Below, one piece after another: positions 1 through 9,050 of a stretch of 64,000 bases of DNA. The stretch covers positions 1-64,000 of the forward strand of contig CAMTMP010000011.1 in assembly GCA_947073545.1 (NCBI GenBank), written 5' to 3'. The notes beneath the pieces were generated by a model. That model was not told where the DNA came from and did no database searches. It saw only the letters and a list, made by a program, of their open reading frames with translations. Every line of letters begins with the position of its first letter. Position 1 is the first letter of the stretch. This DNA is from an uncultured bacterium. Lineage in GTDB: Bacteria; Bacillota; Clostridia; Lachnospirales; Lachnospiraceae. A program made the translations under genes and the position numbers.

Positions 1-858
1 ATCAATGGCTGTTATCAAAGCCTTACGAAGACTATGCCTGAGAGAAACAGCTTAGCTCAAAAGTTGTAAAGTGGTGTAGAAAGAATACAATTATATAAAA
101 TGGCATTAGAAGAAAAAAAGATTATTCTTAAGCGCGAAGAAAAGAAGTTTGATGAGGTGTCAAAGAACATTTCGATAACTGAGTTGTCCGAAAAATCAGT
201 TGCATTTTTGGATGTGCTCCAAAACCGATTATATAGCAATGAAATTAAAAAGGTTGAAGAATTCTTTATGGTAAAAATTAAGGAGTTAGCCAGAAAGAAT
301 AATTTTATTGATAGTATTATGATTGATACTAATTTTAATGTCCATATATATAAGAATATAACTTTTGATACAAAGCGTGTATGTAACAGGATAAAAAAAC
401 TTGGTGTAGAGTCATACTGGACAGAATATGGAACGGTTCATTGTCAGGGGTTATTAACAAGTGCGAATGTTAAAGACTTGAATGAATTTGTAAGTTTTTA
501 TGATATGAAAAATGAAAAAATAAGCATTTTGCAAGAGATTGAGAAATCAAGATTATCAAAAGGTGAAAAACAGGTATTTATTATGGCCTTATATTGGTCT
601 TTCATGAAACTTAATAAACAAGAAGTGCCGTTTGTAATAGACACACCATTTGCAAGAATTGATACAGAGCATAGAGCTAATATTACAAAAAGATTTTTTA
701 TGGATTTGTCAGGACAGGTATTTATATTTTCTACAAATGAAGAGATTGTGGGTGAGAACTATGAAAAAATGAAGAATCGTATTCAGGCTGAATTTTTGCT
801 GGAAAATAGCGATAACCTTCAAACAATCGTATATGCAAATGAATATTTTGGAGGTTAA
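1..858 (+). pseudogene. dndD: DndD-like ATPase, C-terminal part, with an internal stop
   Basis: C-terminal half of the SMC/RecN-like ATPase of the DNA phosphorothioation (Dnd) system. The intact stretch from the ATG at 100 gives 252 residues: a coiled coil, an ABC signature-like motif (LSKGEKQ), Walker B (PFVIDTPFARID) and an H-loop-like end (FIFSTNEE), in the order seen in DndD. Usual DndD length is about 650-700 residues, so the N-terminal half lies before the window or is lost. All three forward frames have a stop before base 100. Frame 1 is open over 1-66, has TAA at 67-69, then stays open, and the flanking peptides read as one continuous charged coil. A single nonsense mutation is therefore the simplest reading (inference). 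dndE follows after 2 bases. Reinitiation at 100 could still give a C-terminal fragment. Confidence 0.72.
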
Positions 859-860
859 GT

Positions 861-1235
861 ATGCAGTTTGGATTGAAAACATCAAAAAAGACACAGGAAA
901 TATATGAGGGTATATATGTGAGAGAACATTTACAACCGTTTGCTTTGGCTAAAATTTCGATTGCATTAGCATTGAAAGAGGGATTTTGCTCGAAGGAGAA
1001 TACTGATGACGATTCAAATGGTCTTGATTTGAATAGACAAACAATAACTGGTGAAAATGATGCATTATTTAAAGCATTGATAGAATTGAATGAACAAAGA
1101 CATATTTATGAAGAGGAATATTTTCCAAATGTAGTGAAGCAGTACATAGATTACGGAGCAGTTTTGCTGGAACAGGAGTATAGATATGGACATGATTTTT
1201 ATGTACATCTCGTTAGCTTAGAGAAGGGTATCTGA
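861..1235 (+). CDS. dndE: DNA sulfur modification protein DndE
   Basis: 124 residues, matching the usual size of DndE, the small protein of the phosphorothioation complex that binds nicked DNA and works with DndC and DndD. The motif LNRQTITGENDALFKALIE resembles the conserved DndE segment (L.R.T..GE.D.LF.AL). The start is set by GGAGG directly upstream of the ATG at 861, and the gene begins 2 bases after the dndD stop, so the two are co-transcribed. dndB and dndC would be expected upstream of the window. The identification rests on motif and gene order. The gene looks intact, but the damaged dndD casts doubt on whether the system works. Confidence 0.8.
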   Translation: MQFGLKTSKKTQEIYEGIYVREHLQPFALAKISIALALKEGFCSKENTDDDSNGLDLNRQTITGENDALFKALIELNEQRHIYEEEYFPNVVKQYIDYGAVLLEQEYRYGHDFYVHLVSLEKGI

Positions 1236-1377
1236 TGTTTTTTGAGGGAGGAATGTTGATTAGAAGCTTCTTTCATATATTCAGGGAAATAAAGAATATG
1301 GGATGCTGTTTTTGACAGAATATTATTAAGAAACAAGCTTACTGTGAATAATTCATAGAAGAAAGAGAGGCATCTGA

Positions 1378-2898
1378 ATGATACCATTAAAGATAGAAAC
1401 TTTGTTAGAAGGACGTGTTGTTGAACATGACCGTGTAGAGTATAAAACAGGATGGAATCCAAATGATATTATTCATTCTATTTGTGCGTTTGCAAATGAC
1501 TATGATAATACTAATGGCGGATATATCGTCATAGGGGTAAAAGAGAGTAATGGTATGCCGGTATTTCCGTTAGAAGGTGTTCCGAAGGAAAAGTTAGATT
1601 CCATACAGAAGGAAATATTTCAGTACTGTAATCAGATTATTCCAAGGTACATTCCAAGAATAGAAGTGGTTGATTATAAGAATGAAGGAACTTATCTGAT
1701 ATATCTATGGTGTTCGGCAGGTGATAGCGGTCCTTATCAGGCACCGAAATCAGTGTATGTTGAAAATGGCGAAAAAGCTGACAAAAGTTTGAAATATTGG
1801 ATTAGACCGGCATCGCTTACTACAGATGCGAAACAGGACGAAATATCTGAGTTGTTTGATAAATTTAATTCCGTGCCATTTGATGATCGTGTCAATAGAA
1901 AGGCAAAAATTGATGATATCATGAGAGGATATCTTGAAGACTTTATCAGGAAGAGCAATAGTAGTCTGGTGATGGAACTGAATAGCAGTTCATTAGAGGA
2001 ACTGCTGCTTGCACAGGAAGTTGCAAATGAGACAGATACAGAATTAGATATCAGAAATATCGGTGTATTGATGTTTGCGGAACATCCGGAGAAGCTGATT
2101 CCGGGGGCATATATTGAGCTGATTCGGTTTCATTCAGAAGAAGCCGAGGCATCGGATGATTTTACGGAAAAAATATTTACAGGACCAATATGGAGACAGG
2201 TTCAGGATGTTTTGAATTATATAAAGACAACTGTGATTGAGCAAAAAGTTGTAAAGGTTCAAGGTCAGGCAGAAGCAGAACGATATTTTAACTATCCATA
2301 TAATGCATTGGAAGAAACATTGGTAAATGCAGTATTTCATAAGTCCTATCGCGAGCCGGAACCAGTGGAAATCCGTATTTATGTGGATAGCATTCAGATA
2401 ATCAATTATCCTGGACTTGCGAAATGGATTAATCTTGAACGTTTTGTATCAGGTAAAGTGAGAGGAAGGAAATATCGTAACAGAAGAATTGGGGAATTAT
2501 TTAAGGAGATTGATTTATCTGAAAAAAAAGGAACAGGTATTCCTAAAATATTAAGAGAACTGAAACAAAATGGTTCGCCGGAGCCTGAGTTTGATATGGA
2601 TGAGGAAAGAACCTATTTGAATGCGATTATTCGCATAAGGGACGGTTTTGAAAGAAAAGAGAAAATGTCCGAATCAATGTCCGAATCAATGTCCGAATCA
2701 ATGTCCGAATTGGAAAGAGCAAGAATGCAGATTATTTTGATTTATCTGGAAACAAATAAAGAAATAAATAGTGCTGCTGCGGCAAAATTGCTGGAAGTTG
2801 AAATAAAGACGGCAAGCCGTTTGTTGTTGAAGGCTGAAAAGCTGAATATCCTTAAAGGCACAGGAAAAACAAAAAATAAGGTTTATTTTAGAGAATAG
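1378..2898 (+). CDS. AlbA_2 (Schlafen-type) DNA-binding / HATPase_c_4-type regulator
   Basis: 506 residues of the family often annotated as RecG-like or putative transcriptional regulator. The N-terminal AlbA_2 domain (about 1-130) has the typical VEYKTG and GGYIVIGV motifs. A middle region carries the NPYNALEETLVNAVFHKSY-like segment (here YPYNALEETLVNAVFHKSY) and KGTGIPKIL, which mark the ATPase-like fold of the family. A C-terminal winged helix (about 450-506) follows. Between ATPase and winged helix is a repetitive linker, MSES repeated about four times, encoded by a perfect 12-bp tandem repeat. Such proteins are common in genomic islands and beside defence genes. Their biochemical role is not established here. 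The ATG at 1378 follows AGAGAGG. Confidence 0.78.
   Translation: MIPLKIETLLEGRVVEHDRVEYKTGWNPNDIIHSICAFANDYDNTNGGYIVIGVKESNGMPVFPLEGVPKEKLDSIQKEIFQYCNQIIPRYIPRIEVVDYKNEGTYLIYLWCSAGDSGPYQAPKSVYVENGEKADKSLKYWIRPASLTTDAKQDEISELFDKFNSVPFDDRVNRKAKIDDIMRGYLEDFIRKSNSSLVMELNSSSLEELLLAQEVANETDTELDIRNIGVLMFAEHPEKLIPGAYIELIRFHSEEAEASDDFTEKIFTGPIWRQVQDVLNYIKTTVIEQKVVKVQGQAEAERYFNYPYNALEETLVNAVFHKSYREPEPVEIRIYVDSIQIINYPGLAKWINLERFVSGKVRGRKYRNRRIGELFKEIDLSEKKGTGIPKILRELKQNGSPEPEFDMDEERTYLNAIIRIRDGFERKEKMSESMSESMSESMSELERARMQIILIYLETNKEINSAAAAKLLEVEIKTASRLLLKAEKLNILKGTGKTKNKVYFRE
2665..2712 (+). repeat. 12-bp tandem repeat inside the AlbA_2 regulator gene
   Basis: Four adjacent copies of ATGTCCGAATCA, the last ending in TTG. 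They encode MSES-type units in the linker before the C-terminal winged helix. The unit is a multiple of three, so copy-number change would alter linker length without shifting the frame. Similar short peptide repeats at this position occur in relatives of the family. Confidence 0.95.
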
Positions 2899-2976
2899 TG
2901 CAAATGAATGTCATAGGAATGGATTAAGAGGCCTATCTCCATCATAAGAAAAATGATGGAGATAGGAAACAGGCTG

Positions 2977-3228
2977 TTAATTAAATTCATTCATGGCATT
3001 CACATAATCTTGTAAGCCATTTGTTTTCAATGCAAGCTTCGCGTATAAAAGCGGTGTTTCTTCTGCTAAATGGTATAGGTAGACTACATCACTGGGTTCA
3101 CCGAAGATAACAGAGGAATTCCATTCTTTACAACGGATAACAAGTATGGAATTTTCACCAGTGTTGACAATGATGGAATCGGTGGTTGGTTCGTACATAC
3201 CAAACTGAAAAGTAAGATTGTTATTCAT
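2977..3228 (-). CDS. DUF6061-like small protein (copy 1)
   Basis: 83 residues starting MNNNLTFQFGMYEP, a small acidic protein found after MobC-like genes in clostridial mobile elements. The family name DUF6061 is from memory and uncertain. An upstream in-frame methionine exists, but AAGGAG lies just ahead of the ATG at 3228, and this start overlaps the stop of the MobC-like gene by a few bases, which is typical of translational coupling. The function is unknown. A second copy at 9051-9311 carries a premature stop, so this copy is the intact one. Confidence 0.7.
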   Translation of the reverse strand: MNNNLTFQFGMYEPTTDSIIVNTGENSILVIRCKEWNSSVIFGEPSDVVYLYHLAEETPLLYAKLALKTNGLQDYVNAMNEFN

Positions 3229-3592
3229 GATGGTCTCCTTCCCACAGATACTTTGCACCATCCAGCAGGTCAATAATAGCTGTCAGCATATTGGTGTATT
3301 CAGTCTGTAATTCCTTAATGGATTCCAAAGAAGGAAGCGTATCAAGAGTAACATCGTTTGCGGTAAATTCTTTTTGCATATTAAGTAATTGTAGGTACAG
3401 TGCGTTGACAGTTTGTAGCAATGGATATATGGTTTCTTTCTTGCCTACAACGCAGATGCGGTTGTAAATGCAGGAACGGACAAAGTAATCTTTTTTCATC
3501 ATTCCGCTGGCAAGAATGCGTGCCTCGATTTGTTTTCGTTCGGCATCGGTGATTCTGAAACTGATGGTTGGATTTTTATGTTTATTGCTCAT
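3221..3592 (-). CDS. MobC-like mobilisation accessory protein (copy 1)
   Basis: 123 residues. The N-terminus (KNPTISFRITDAERKQIEARI) resembles the ribbon-helix-helix start of plasmid mobilisation relaxosome proteins of the MobC type, which help the relaxase open DNA at oriT. The helical C-terminus (LLQTVNALYLQLLNMQ...) also fits the family. GGAGC lies upstream of the ATG. No relaxase lies beside it in this window, so it is probably a leftover of a larger integrative or mobilisable element. A copy at 9295-9675 is highly similar in protein and in upstream DNA. Confidence 0.72.
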   Translation of the reverse strand: MSNKHKNPTISFRITDAERKQIEARILASGMMKKDYFVRSCIYNRICVVGKKETIYPLLQTVNALYLQLLNMQKEFTANDVTLDTLPSLESIKELQTEYTNMLTAIIDLLDGAKYLWEGDHHE

Positions 3593-3851
3593 AGTGGTGC
3601 TCCTTTCGTTTTGACAGTGGTAGCAGTTATAATAGATAGCCTGATAGCCATATGGATTTATTCGTTGTGAGTAATAAAAAAGTAGATTATATCAAGCCGA
3701 TGGAAAATTATCAGTGCAGATATTGCAACTAATTTGCTACTAAAAACTTTGAAAATGATGCGAAAAGAGTAATATTTGGCGAAATAGATGTACCCGAAAT
3801 GTAGGAAATATCAGCATTTGAGAGTTGCTGATAAAAACTTCGGGAGAGTTT

Positions 3852-4082
3852 GATGGTCAACATTCTAACCATTATCCTAACCAAAATGGTCAGGATCTGA
3901 ACAAGTTGATTGTTGAATTTTGTATAGAACTAAAATCCGTACAAGAAATAATGGATAAATTTGATTTTGACAGCAGGACAAGTTTTAGACGAAAATATTT
4001 AACTCCTATGCTGGAAAAAGGTGTGTTGAAGATGACTATACCAGAAAAGCCATCAAGTAAAAATCAGAAATATTTTTTATAA
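3852..4082 (+). pseudogene. Orphan C-terminal winged-helix fragment of an AlbA_2/Fic-type regulator
   Basis: An open frame extends from a TTG at 3825, but its first codons lie inside the repeated module. From about 3852 the peptide (LNKLIVEFCIELKSVQEI..., SFRRKYLTPMLEKGVLKMTI, PSSKNQKYFL) matches the C-terminal winged-helix tail commonly found on AlbA_2/ATPase regulators and some Fic proteins. The N-terminal domains are absent. It therefore looks like a 3' remnant fused to the module by recombination. Expression as an 85-residue DNA-binding peptide cannot be excluded, since the NTPase gene follows within 80 bases. Confidence 0.55.
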
Positions 4083-4158
4083 GAAAATATCCTAACCACA
4101 TCTTAACCAATGTGGTTAGAAAGAGAATACAAGAATTTGGAGAGAAGGTGATTAGTAA

Positions 4159-7100
4159 ATGGATTTGGTGACAGCAATTGGATTGCTTAGCTCTATAGTC
4201 ACTTTAGAAGAGGCAGGAAGAAGCTGGGTATTAATTGTAAAAGACAAATTAAAAAGAAAAGAGATTGATATTAATAATTGGGATTCAGATGCTCCTTTAG
4301 TTCAGGCTTGCCTTGATAGATTTAAAACAGGTATGGGGGATAAATATAAGGATCATATTTTTTCAGAGGAAGAAATTTTAGAAATTATTCAGGGCTTTTT
4401 TGAGCAAAATAGGGAGCTGCGTATAGGGGTTGAAGAAAAAAAGCAGATTACTCGGATTATTGAGGCGATTTTATACGCATATAATGAGCATACGAAGTCC
4501 CTCATGTCGAGTGGCGAAAGAACGTTACATAATACGTTAGCAACGGATTTTTCCATGATAATGGATAAGCTGGAGGTAATAGAAGAGCAACCTCATAAGG
4601 AAAATACCAAAAAGTTTTTGCGTGCGATTGAAATAAGTAAAGAAATTGAACTTGAAAATATTGAAGAACTTATTAACGGTGAATATGAAATTGATAGGTC
4701 AGAAATAATAGAAACGATACAGAATGGGCAAGAAAAATTAGTATCGATACAGGGAAATGCTGGTTCAGGTAAATCAGTTGTATGTAAAAAACTATTAAAG
4801 GGAAAAGAATATGTATTAGTAACAAGAGCTGAGAATTTATCCGCTGGAAAGAAAGTGAACGATTTGTGGGATTGCGATATAGAGGATGCAATTCTGTCGT
4901 TAGAAAATAAACCGCTGTATATTTTTGTTGATGCTATTGAATTTATTGCTGATTGTGGTGATAATGCATTTCTGTTATTACAGGAGATATATAGACTTGC
5001 GGATAAATACAACAATGTATATATTATTACTTCGTGTAGAACCACTGATAGTTCTGCGTTTATGAAGATAAATACAAAATATAGAATTAAAACATACGAG
5101 ATACCGGATTTAACGAAAGATGAGATTGAAAAGGTTTCACAAAAATATCCGGTTATTTTGTCCCTGAATCAGAATAAAAAATATTCGGATTTATTACGTG
5201 TGCCATTTTACCTAAATTTAATTGTATCGGGAGGATTTGTAGAAGAAAATATTAATGATGAGAATAATTTTAGAAATCTCATATGGGATAGAATTGTTTG
5301 CTTAAAAGATAAATGTAGAAAATACAGTGTTTCACAAAGCGATATTAAAAAAACTGTTGAACGTATTGTTTTTGAACGTGCTAGGAGTTTTGTTGTTGGT
5401 GTTGATTGTGATATAGTAGATAGCAATATTCTAGAAGCATTGAAATCAGAAGGAATTATTGTTGAGAGCAAGAACAAGATACGATTGAAATATGATATTT
5501 TTGAAGATATTTGTTTTGAACGATATATAGATAAGGCATTCGATGCGTGTTGCGGATTGTATAATGATTTTTTTGATGAAATAGAGAAAATCGGACGTTG
5601 CATATATAGGAGATACCAGATTTGGATATCTAATAAGTTATTTGTGCAGGATGCTCGCGAGAAATTTGTATTTACTCTGTTAATGGATAATAAAATTGAA
5701 GTGAATTGGAAAAAGCAAACAGAAATTGGGATAGTTAAATCAAAATACTGTGGCTTGTTTTTCGAAGAATTTCAAGAGTTGCTTGATGAAACAGTAGTTC
5801 AAGATTTGTTAGATATAACAAATTTATATGCATTTGAAGCGAAAATTAATCAATCGCCAGTATTAATAATGAATGTAACACCGATAGGAGCTGCACGTGA
5901 AAATTTGATTAATATGATTTATGAAGAACGCATAAGCTTAGATAATAATAGAACTTCTATTATAAAGTTATGTGGTGATTATGCAAACCACTCCTACAAA
6001 ATAATGGAAACTGAAGAAAAAGCATGCAAAATAATAATTGGATATATCGACGTGCTAATAAAAAAGGGTAAAAAGGAAAAATCATATTATAAGAATGATG
6101 AAGAAATTGTACAGCTATTTCTTATAGTTGCAAAAATGGCAAAAACATCTAAGTCATGGCTGAAGGAATTCGTTGAAAATATGATAGCAGAATATTGCTC
6201 CGGAGCTAGTAGAAGGGACAGTGTTGCTGAAGAAATTTTAGAGGCAGTTTTGAAAAAATGTGACATTTCATTTGCTATGGAATTGCCGGAATTAGCATGT
6301 AGAACAGCGGAAACGTTATGGGGACAAAGAGAGTCAAGAATGCGTTTTATGTATAGTGACTATAATAATGTAAGAATGTACGGACTATCTGACAATGCAG
6401 ATCGCTTCGACAATAATGAAAACGGTGTATATAATAATACTTTCTTCTGGTATGTTATGAGATGTCACTTCGTAATAGGGCTTGATTGGGCAATATCATT
6501 TGTTAATAAAGCAGTAGAGACATTTGCAGAGAATAAACGAAGGGAAATAACAAATATAGATATTTATTTCCCAGAAGAGAATACGAAAAGAGTTTATTGG
6601 GGGAATGATTGGTTGTGGATGGCAGATATCATGGAACATAACCTTCCGGTGGTATTGACAGATATTGTTTTTATAATAAAGAAAACGGTTATTAATACTA
6701 TGAGAAATTCTTCTGACATTACATATATTAAAGGATTGGCAGAATATGTCAAGAAAACTATATATGAAAAGGCAAATAATGTATTGTTTCTGTCTATAAT
6801 TGAGGCTATAGGGATGAATTATCAAAAAGAAATACCGGGATATGCATTAGAATTAGCATCTAGTATGGAATTAATATATTTTGATATTCATCGTAGTGGC
6901 GAATTTATTTCTAATCCGACAAAAGAATTGTTAGAAAAACAAATAATGCTATCAATGGGAGTTCCAGAAATAACCAGACGATATGAGAAAGACGAGAAGT
7001 GCGCATGTAATTTACAACAATATTTTGCTAATGCATATCTTTATGGAGATGATGGAATAAAAAATAGATGTCATGTTATTTTAGATTACTTATATTCTAT

Positions 7101-8826
7101 TTACAATGAAAAAACTCATCCTAATGAGAATTTGCAGATTCAAAAGATGGATTTTCGCAATGCTGCTGTGACCGAAATAGATGAAAAGACAATAATGATC
7201 GAACCGCAAATCAAAGGGGAAGCTCAAAAGATTGTAAAAAACAATGAAGATGCAAATGAACCCATATTGAATTTGAATGAAATATTAAATCATCTGATAA
7301 ATGATATTAATGAGAAAAAAGCGGATGTTGGTCAAATTGTTTCAGTAATTAACACTCTTTGTGCAAAAATGAAGGATGATTATCGTATTGAAATTCAATT
7401 TGAATCGGTACTTGTTACATTAATTGTTTCAGTTTTGATAATGCCAGATGTAACGAATGAACAGAGAAATACACTGGTCGAGGAATGGATTAAGCGTATA
7501 AAGAAAATATTTTTAAATCAATCCTATGTAGCTGAAGTTGATATGGTAATTGCATTGTGGGAACAATTGAATAAAGATATAAATAACGATCTTAAACAGC
7601 AGATCTTGTTAATGATATTAGAAAGTATAATTAATGACGATAATTCTGGATTAATTAGCCAGATGGTAGAATTAACAAAGCTTTTTTTGGCAAAAAATAA
7701 GAATTATGCGTGTAGTATTTTTAATACAATTGTTATGCTTGCTGAAGATGAGATGAATCATCAGAAGTATAATGCTGCATTTCTAAAAGAAAATGGTAAT
7801 GATGCTGAGTATGAATTTATTCCTAATAGGGTTCCTAAATTACGTGGCGTGGATCATTGGATTCGGGATAACAATGGAAATGGATATCAAAATAAGAGAT
7901 CTCAGGTAATTCAAGATTATTTGTATGATGGTAAGAGCATAGATCTTTCTGGATTCGATATTAGTAATTATGATATAGACCTTCTTTGTAATATTGCATG
8001 TTGTGGATTGGATACAGAAGATGAGAAATTTGTCATAATAATTAAATCGATTGTGCAATGTATGATTCATATATGGCATAAAAGCTGTAAAGAAATGCGT
8101 GCTCATGAAATAATTGACACATTTCAAGAACATAAAGTATCGTCTTATTTTCAAAGAGAATTAAATATAATAGGACGAAATCCAGAAGCTGTTTATGATA
8201 TTTTGTTTAAAGAAACTGATTTTTCGATATTTACTACAGATACAGTGGATTTTTATGAAGATGTTCTTAGTGGATTTTTGGCGGCATATGTTGATGGATT
8301 TAGGGAAAAGGGTAAGAGAGATGACATTGAGAAGAAGATTCGAATTCTTGAAACTTATGTAAATAATATTCCAGAGGACTATGTAAGAAATATTCTTGAA
8401 AAGAGCTTGTTTCTTTGTAAAGGAAGATATAGTAGATGGGATGTAAACAAAGTAAAGGCAGAATATAGTTATAAAGATAAGTGTTTTTTGAATGCACAAA
8501 TTGAGAGATATGGGTTCAAGCATCTAAAGGATGTTTTATACACAATATATTTACTCAATATTAATGAGTTATTACCAGAAATTTTGGTATCTATTAGTTC
8601 TTGTTTTACAAAAGCTATTAGAGATAATAAAGAACAGTTTGTAAAGGAGATAAAAGATTCACAAGTGATAGTTGATATGATTATCTTGAAATCTTTTATA
8701 TTCCATAGCGATGAAATAAAAAAGTATGAGGAACTGATTAATGCGTATGAGGACATACTATTAGCATTGACCGAAATAAAAAATGAGAAGGCGGCTGTTC
8801 TATTAGATGAATTTCGAATTCATTGA
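4159..8826 (+). CDS. Giant NACHT/STAND-like NTPase, candidate defence protein
   Basis: 1555 residues. Walker A GNAGSGKS is at residues 199-206, Walker B YIFVDAIE at about 254-261 and a sensor-like IITSCR at about 289-294. A segment resembling the NACHT helical/winged region follows (DLLRVPFYLNLIVSGG). This order fits STAND ATPases of the NACHT class. Residues 1-140 match no domain I recognise; they begin with a hydrophobic helix (LVTAIGLLSSIVTL). About 1000 C-terminal residues are helix-rich and could be a sensor array like those of Avs proteins. No nuclease or protease motif is obvious. The gene is AT-rich, single, and flanked by duplicated mobilisation modules in an island with dnd genes. 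A role as an anti-phage STAND sensor is inference. The ATG at 4159 is preceded by GGAGAAGGTG. Confidence 0.72.
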   Translation: MDLVTAIGLLSSIVTLEEAGRSWVLIVKDKLKRKEIDINNWDSDAPLVQACLDRFKTGMGDKYKDHIFSEEEILEIIQGFFEQNRELRIGVEEKKQITRIIEAILYAYNEHTKSLMSSGERTLHNTLATDFSMIMDKLEVIEEQPHKENTKKFLRAIEISKEIELENIEELINGEYEIDRSEIIETIQNGQEKLVSIQGNAGSGKSVVCKKLLKGKEYVLVTRAENLSAGKKVNDLWDCDIEDAILSLENKPLYIFVDAIEFIADCGDNAFLLLQEIYRLADKYNNVYIITSCRTTDSSAFMKINTKYRIKTYEIPDLTKDEIEKVSQKYPVILSLNQNKKYSDLLRVPFYLNLIVSGGFVEENINDENNFRNLIWDRIVCLKDKCRKYSVSQSDIKKTVERIVFERARSFVVGVDCDIVDSNILEALKSEGIIVESKNKIRLKYDIFEDICFERYIDKAFDACCGLYNDFFDEIEKIGRCIYRRYQIWISNKLFVQDAREKFVFTLLMDNKIEVNWKKQTEIGIVKSKYCGLFFEEFQELLDETVVQDLLDITNLYAFEAKINQSPVLIMNVTPIGAARENLINMIYEERISLDNNRTSIIKLCGDYANHSYKIMETEEKACKIIIGYIDVLIKKGKKEKSYYKNDEEIVQLFLIVAKMAKTSKSWLKEFVENMIAEYCSGASRRDSVAEEILEAVLKKCDISFAMELPELACRTAETLWGQRESRMRFMYSDYNNVRMYGLSDNADRFDNNENGVYNNTFFWYVMRCHFVIGLDWAISFVNKAVETFAENKRREITNIDIYFPEENTKRVYWGNDWLWMADIMEHNLPVVLTDIVFIIKKTVINTMRNSSDITYIKGLAEYVKKTIYEKANNVLFLSIIEAIGMNYQKEIPGYALELASSMELIYFDIHRSGEFISNPTKELLEKQIMLSMGVPEITRRYEKDEKCACNLQQYFANAYLYGDDGIKNRCHVILDYLYSIYNEKTHPNENLQIQKMDFRNAAVTEIDEKTIMIEPQIKGEAQKIVKNNEDANEPILNLNEILNHLINDINEKKADVGQIVSVINTLCAKMKDDYRIEIQFESVLVTLIVSVLIMPDVTNEQRNTLVEEWIKRIKKIFLNQSYVAEVDMVIALWEQLNKDINNDLKQQILLMILESIINDDNSGLISQMVELTKLFLAKNKNYACSIFNTIVMLAEDEMNHQKYNAAFLKENGNDAEYEFIPNRVPKLRGVDHWIRDNNGNGYQNKRSQVIQDYLYDGKSIDLSGFDISNYDIDLLCNIACCGLDTEDEKFVIIIKSIVQCMIHIWHKSCKEMRAHEIIDTFQEHKVSSYFQRELNIIGRNPEAVYDILFKETDFSIFTTDTVDFYEDVLSGFLAAYVDGFREKGKRDDIEKKIRILETYVNNIPEDYVRNILEKSLFLCKGRYSRWDVNKVKAEYSYKDKCFLNAQIERYGFKHLKDVLYTIYLLNINELLPEILVSISSCFTKAIRDNKEQFVKEIKDSQVIVDMIILKSFIFHSDEIKKYEELINAYEDILLALTEIKNEKAAVLLDEFRIH

Positions 8827-8868
8827 TTTGAATGTAAAGGTTGGAAGATTGAATTGGGATGGTAAAAG

Positions 8869-8958
8869 GAATTGGATGGAGCTATATCGTTGGATGATTT
8901 GGAAGAATTTAGCGATGATTTAAAAGAGGTAGTGAAATATATAGTAGAGAAATGGTAA
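8869..8958 (+). pseudogene. Short remnant of an unidentified element gene
   Basis: An open stretch of 29 codons without a start codon, bounded upstream by a stop at 8863-8865. It encodes an acidic helical peptide (ELDGAISLDDLEEFSDDLKE...) that reads as the C-terminus of a small mobile-element protein. It lies between the NTPase stop and the hairpin at 8961. I cannot name the family. Confidence 0.3.
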
Positions 8959-8960
8959 AT

Positions 8961-9005
8961 CTTAGTCTCATCAGTCTCAAATGATTATGAGACTGGTGAG
9001 ACTAA
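8961..9005. terminator. Long near-perfect hairpin after the NTPase gene
   Basis: CTTAGTCTCATCAGTCTCA and TGAGACTGGTGAGACTAAG form a 19-bp stem with one G-U wobble and an 8-base loop (AATGATTA). No T tract follows on either strand, so a simple intrinsic terminator is uncertain. Internal direct repeats (GAGACT) also make it look like a recombination or protein-binding site. It separates the NTPase gene from the convergent right-hand module. Confidence 0.6.
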
Positions 9006-9050
9006 GATGAGACTAACCAAAATAGAATGCTTCCTCAACTTGGGGAACAA

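Larger units (their letters stand above)
2974..3851. repeat. Direct repeat module, left copy
   Basis: This module (DUF6061-like gene, MobC-like gene and about 250 bases of upstream DNA) recurs in the same orientation at about 9051-9938. Shared landmarks include the block AGTAGATTATATCAAGCCGA, CTAATTTGCTACTAAAA, CCGAAATGTAGGAAATATC and AAAACTTCGGGA. Similarity stops just after AAAACTTCGGGA in both copies, which marks a clear junction. The copies have diverged by substitutions and small indels, so the duplication is not recent. They bracket the 1555-residue NTPase gene. Confidence 0.85.

Noticed and set aside
2665..2712. CRISPR-like array
   Set aside because: The repeat units are contiguous 12-mers without spacers and lie in a coding frame; no other array-like structure was found in the window.
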